Below, in pieces: positions 5,500-6,452 of a stretch of 6,452 bases of DNA. The position numbers were made by a program, and so were the translations under genes. This DNA comes from Actinomycetes bacterium (lineage in GTDB: Bacteria; Actinomycetota; Actinomycetes; Actinomycetales; Microbacteriaceae): the NCBI GenBank assembly GCA_023390155.1, contig JAEWDJ010000439.1, positions 1 to 6,452 of the forward strand. Direction: 5' to 3'. Below the pieces are notes generated by a model that had not been told where the DNA came from, ran no database searches, and was given only the letters and a program-made list of their open reading frames with translations. How positions within the stretch are numbered: the first letter of the stretch is position 1; each line of letters begins with the position of its first letter.

Positions 5500-6135
5500 T
5501 CACCCCGGGAGGTCGACCACCCGCACGGCCGTCGCCCGCGCGAACCCGCGCTCGACCAGGTCCACCTCGAACCCCGCCAGTCGCTCCAGATGGCGGGCGA
5601 CACGGAGTCCGCCGACCCGCCGCGGCTCGCCGCCCACCTGCCGCACCAGGTCCACCACCACGCCGGTCGCCTCCTCGTCGTCGGAGGCCACCAGCACCGG
5701 CACGGGGTCCCGGCCCGCCGCGGTCGCGATCGGCCCGGTCAGGTGCTCGGCGTAGACCGTGTTGAAGGCCTTGACGACGCGAGCGCCCGGCGCCGCTTCC
5801 GACATCCGCTCGGCGAGCGACGGGCCGGAACCGTACCGGCTCTCGAAGTGCGGCGGGTCGATCGGGTTGCCGAGGTCGATCAGCACGGCGCCGCGCAGCT
5901 CGTCGGCCAGAGACTCGACCACCTCCAGGGCGACCCAGTCGGCGACGGCGACGATCACGACCTCCGCCCGCGCGGCCTCCCGATACCCGGCGCCGCGCGC
6001 GGCGCCGATCGCACGAGCGACCTCGAAGGCGCGCTCAGGATCCCGCGAGCCCACCACGACCTGGTGCCCGGCCTCCGCCAGCCGTCCGCCCAGCGCGACG
6101 GTCATCGCGCCGGTGCCGAGGACGCCGATGCGCAT
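5500..6135 (-). CDS. NAD(P)-binding oxidoreductase, NADPH:F420 reductase-like
   Basis: A 211-residue protein of about the length of F420-dependent NADP reductases. The N-terminal Rossmann fold shows MRIGVLGTGAM (G7-T-G9) and, at the end of the second strand, V28-G29-S30-R31, where S-R is typical for binding the 2'-phosphate of NADPH. L85-I-D-L-G-N-P-I92 and V121-K122-A-F-N125-T are hallmarks of the F420_oxidored family. The probable reaction is hydride transfer using NADP(H), either with cofactor F420 or with another acceptor; many family members are annotated only as 'predicted dinucleotide-binding'. No F420 biosynthesis gene is in the window to support the cofactor. The ATG at 6135 starts exactly at the Rossmann strand. 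Only 5 nt separate it from the upstream gene's stop, so the two are probably co-transcribed and translationally coupled; its own Shine-Dalgarno is weak. It runs toward the MFS gene. Confidence 0.88.
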   Translation of the reverse strand: MRIGVLGTGAMTVALGGRLAEAGHQVVVGSRDPERAFEVARAIGAARGAGYREAARAEVVIVAVADWVALEVVESLADELRGAVLIDLGNPIDPPHFESRYGSGPSLAERMSEAAPGARVVKAFNTVYAEHLTGPIATAAGRDPVPVLVASDDEEATGVVVDLVRQVGGEPRRVGGLRVARHLERLAGFEVDLVERGFARATAVRVVDLPG

Positions 6136-6140
6136 GGCCG

Positions 6141-6452
6141 TCAGTCCGCCGCCACGAGCTGCACGCGCAGCGAGTCGACGCGGGTCGCGATGACGTCGTC
6201 GGCCGCCCAGCGCTGGGCGAGGCGGGCGAGGATCGCATCCAGCTCCTCGCGCGTCAACCCGGCCGCCAGCGCGAGCCGGACGACGAGCTCCTCGCCGCGG
6301 AGCCGGTGACCGGGGTCCCCGGCCTCCAGCCGCACGGCGTGCACGCCGAGCTCGGTCGCGATCGACGCGTCGAAGGCCGCGAACACCTCGGGGTCGCGGT
6401 GGCTCGGGGGCCCCCCCTCGCCCCCCGCGACCGCCCCCACCGCGGGGCGGCG
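6141..6452 (-). CDS. Unrecognised small protein, 5' end uncertain or beyond window
   Basis: I do not recognise this protein. The open frame enters from the right edge; the only start seen near the edge is GTG at 6440 (99 residues), without a Shine-Dalgarno sequence, so the true start may lie outside. The first 15 or so residues are Gly/Pro-rich and encoded by long G runs. From about residue 16 the protein looks real: an acidic start (HRDPEVFAAFDASIATELG), a possible beta strand (HAVRLEAGD), and then an amphipathic helical half (LTREELDAILARLAQRWAADD) with regular heptad-like leucines. No membrane segment, signal peptide or cysteine is visible. It precedes the oxidoreductase gene by 5 bp on the same strand, which supports a real gene in the same operon, perhaps functionally linked. 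If the long G runs contain a length error, the N-terminal frame could differ. Confidence 0.6.
   Translation of the reverse strand, partial: RRPAVGAVAGGEGGPPSHRDPEVFAAFDASIATELGVHAVRLEAGDPGHRLRGEELVVRLALAAGLTREELDAILARLAQRWAADDVIATRVDSLRVQLVAAD

Overview
The window comes from a very GC-rich genome, roughly 70% or more by eye, with strong G/C preference at third codon positions and long antisense open frames. The gene types (a TM0106-type RecB-like nuclease, an actinobacterial HhH-GPD protein, a small membrane protein resembling the SCO4848 family, and promoters abutting start codons) point to an actinobacterium. Microbacteriaceae is my best guess, but it is an inference.

Layout: (1) Bases 1-3929 hold four minus-strand genes read right to left: a LysR-type regulator, a two-helix membrane protein whose ATG overlaps the regulator's stop (ATGA), an HhH-GPD base-excision-repair-type protein, and a large RecB-like nuclease/RNase H-like protein that leaves the window on the left before its expected helicase part. 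(2) Bases 3930-4007 are a 78-bp divergent control region. (3) Bases 4008-5270 on the plus strand encode a 12-helix MFS transporter with drug:proton antiporter motifs. (4) Bases 5271-5499 lie between convergent genes and contain a strong GC-rich hairpin terminator. (5) Bases 5500-6452 carry a minus-strand pair: an NAD(P)-binding, F420-reductase-like oxidoreductase and, 5 bp upstream of it, an unrecognised small gene cut by the right edge.

Functionally there are three modules. The LysR regulator and the MFS exporter form a classic divergent regulator-transporter pair sharing one short promoter region; both start codons lack a good Shine-Dalgarno sequence and both have a plausible -10 element 6 nt upstream, so both may be leaderless. 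The HhH-GPD protein and the RecB-like nuclease are neighbouring DNA-repair-type genes, possibly co-transcribed, although the nuclease seems to have its own ribosome binding site and perhaps its own promoter. The oxidoreductase pair is separate and runs toward the MFS gene.

I found no RNA genes, insertion sequences, CRISPR arrays or phage features. The window looks like ordinary chromosomal DNA. The most interesting points are the layered nuclease next to a non-canonical glycosylase-like protein, and the compact divergent promoter region.
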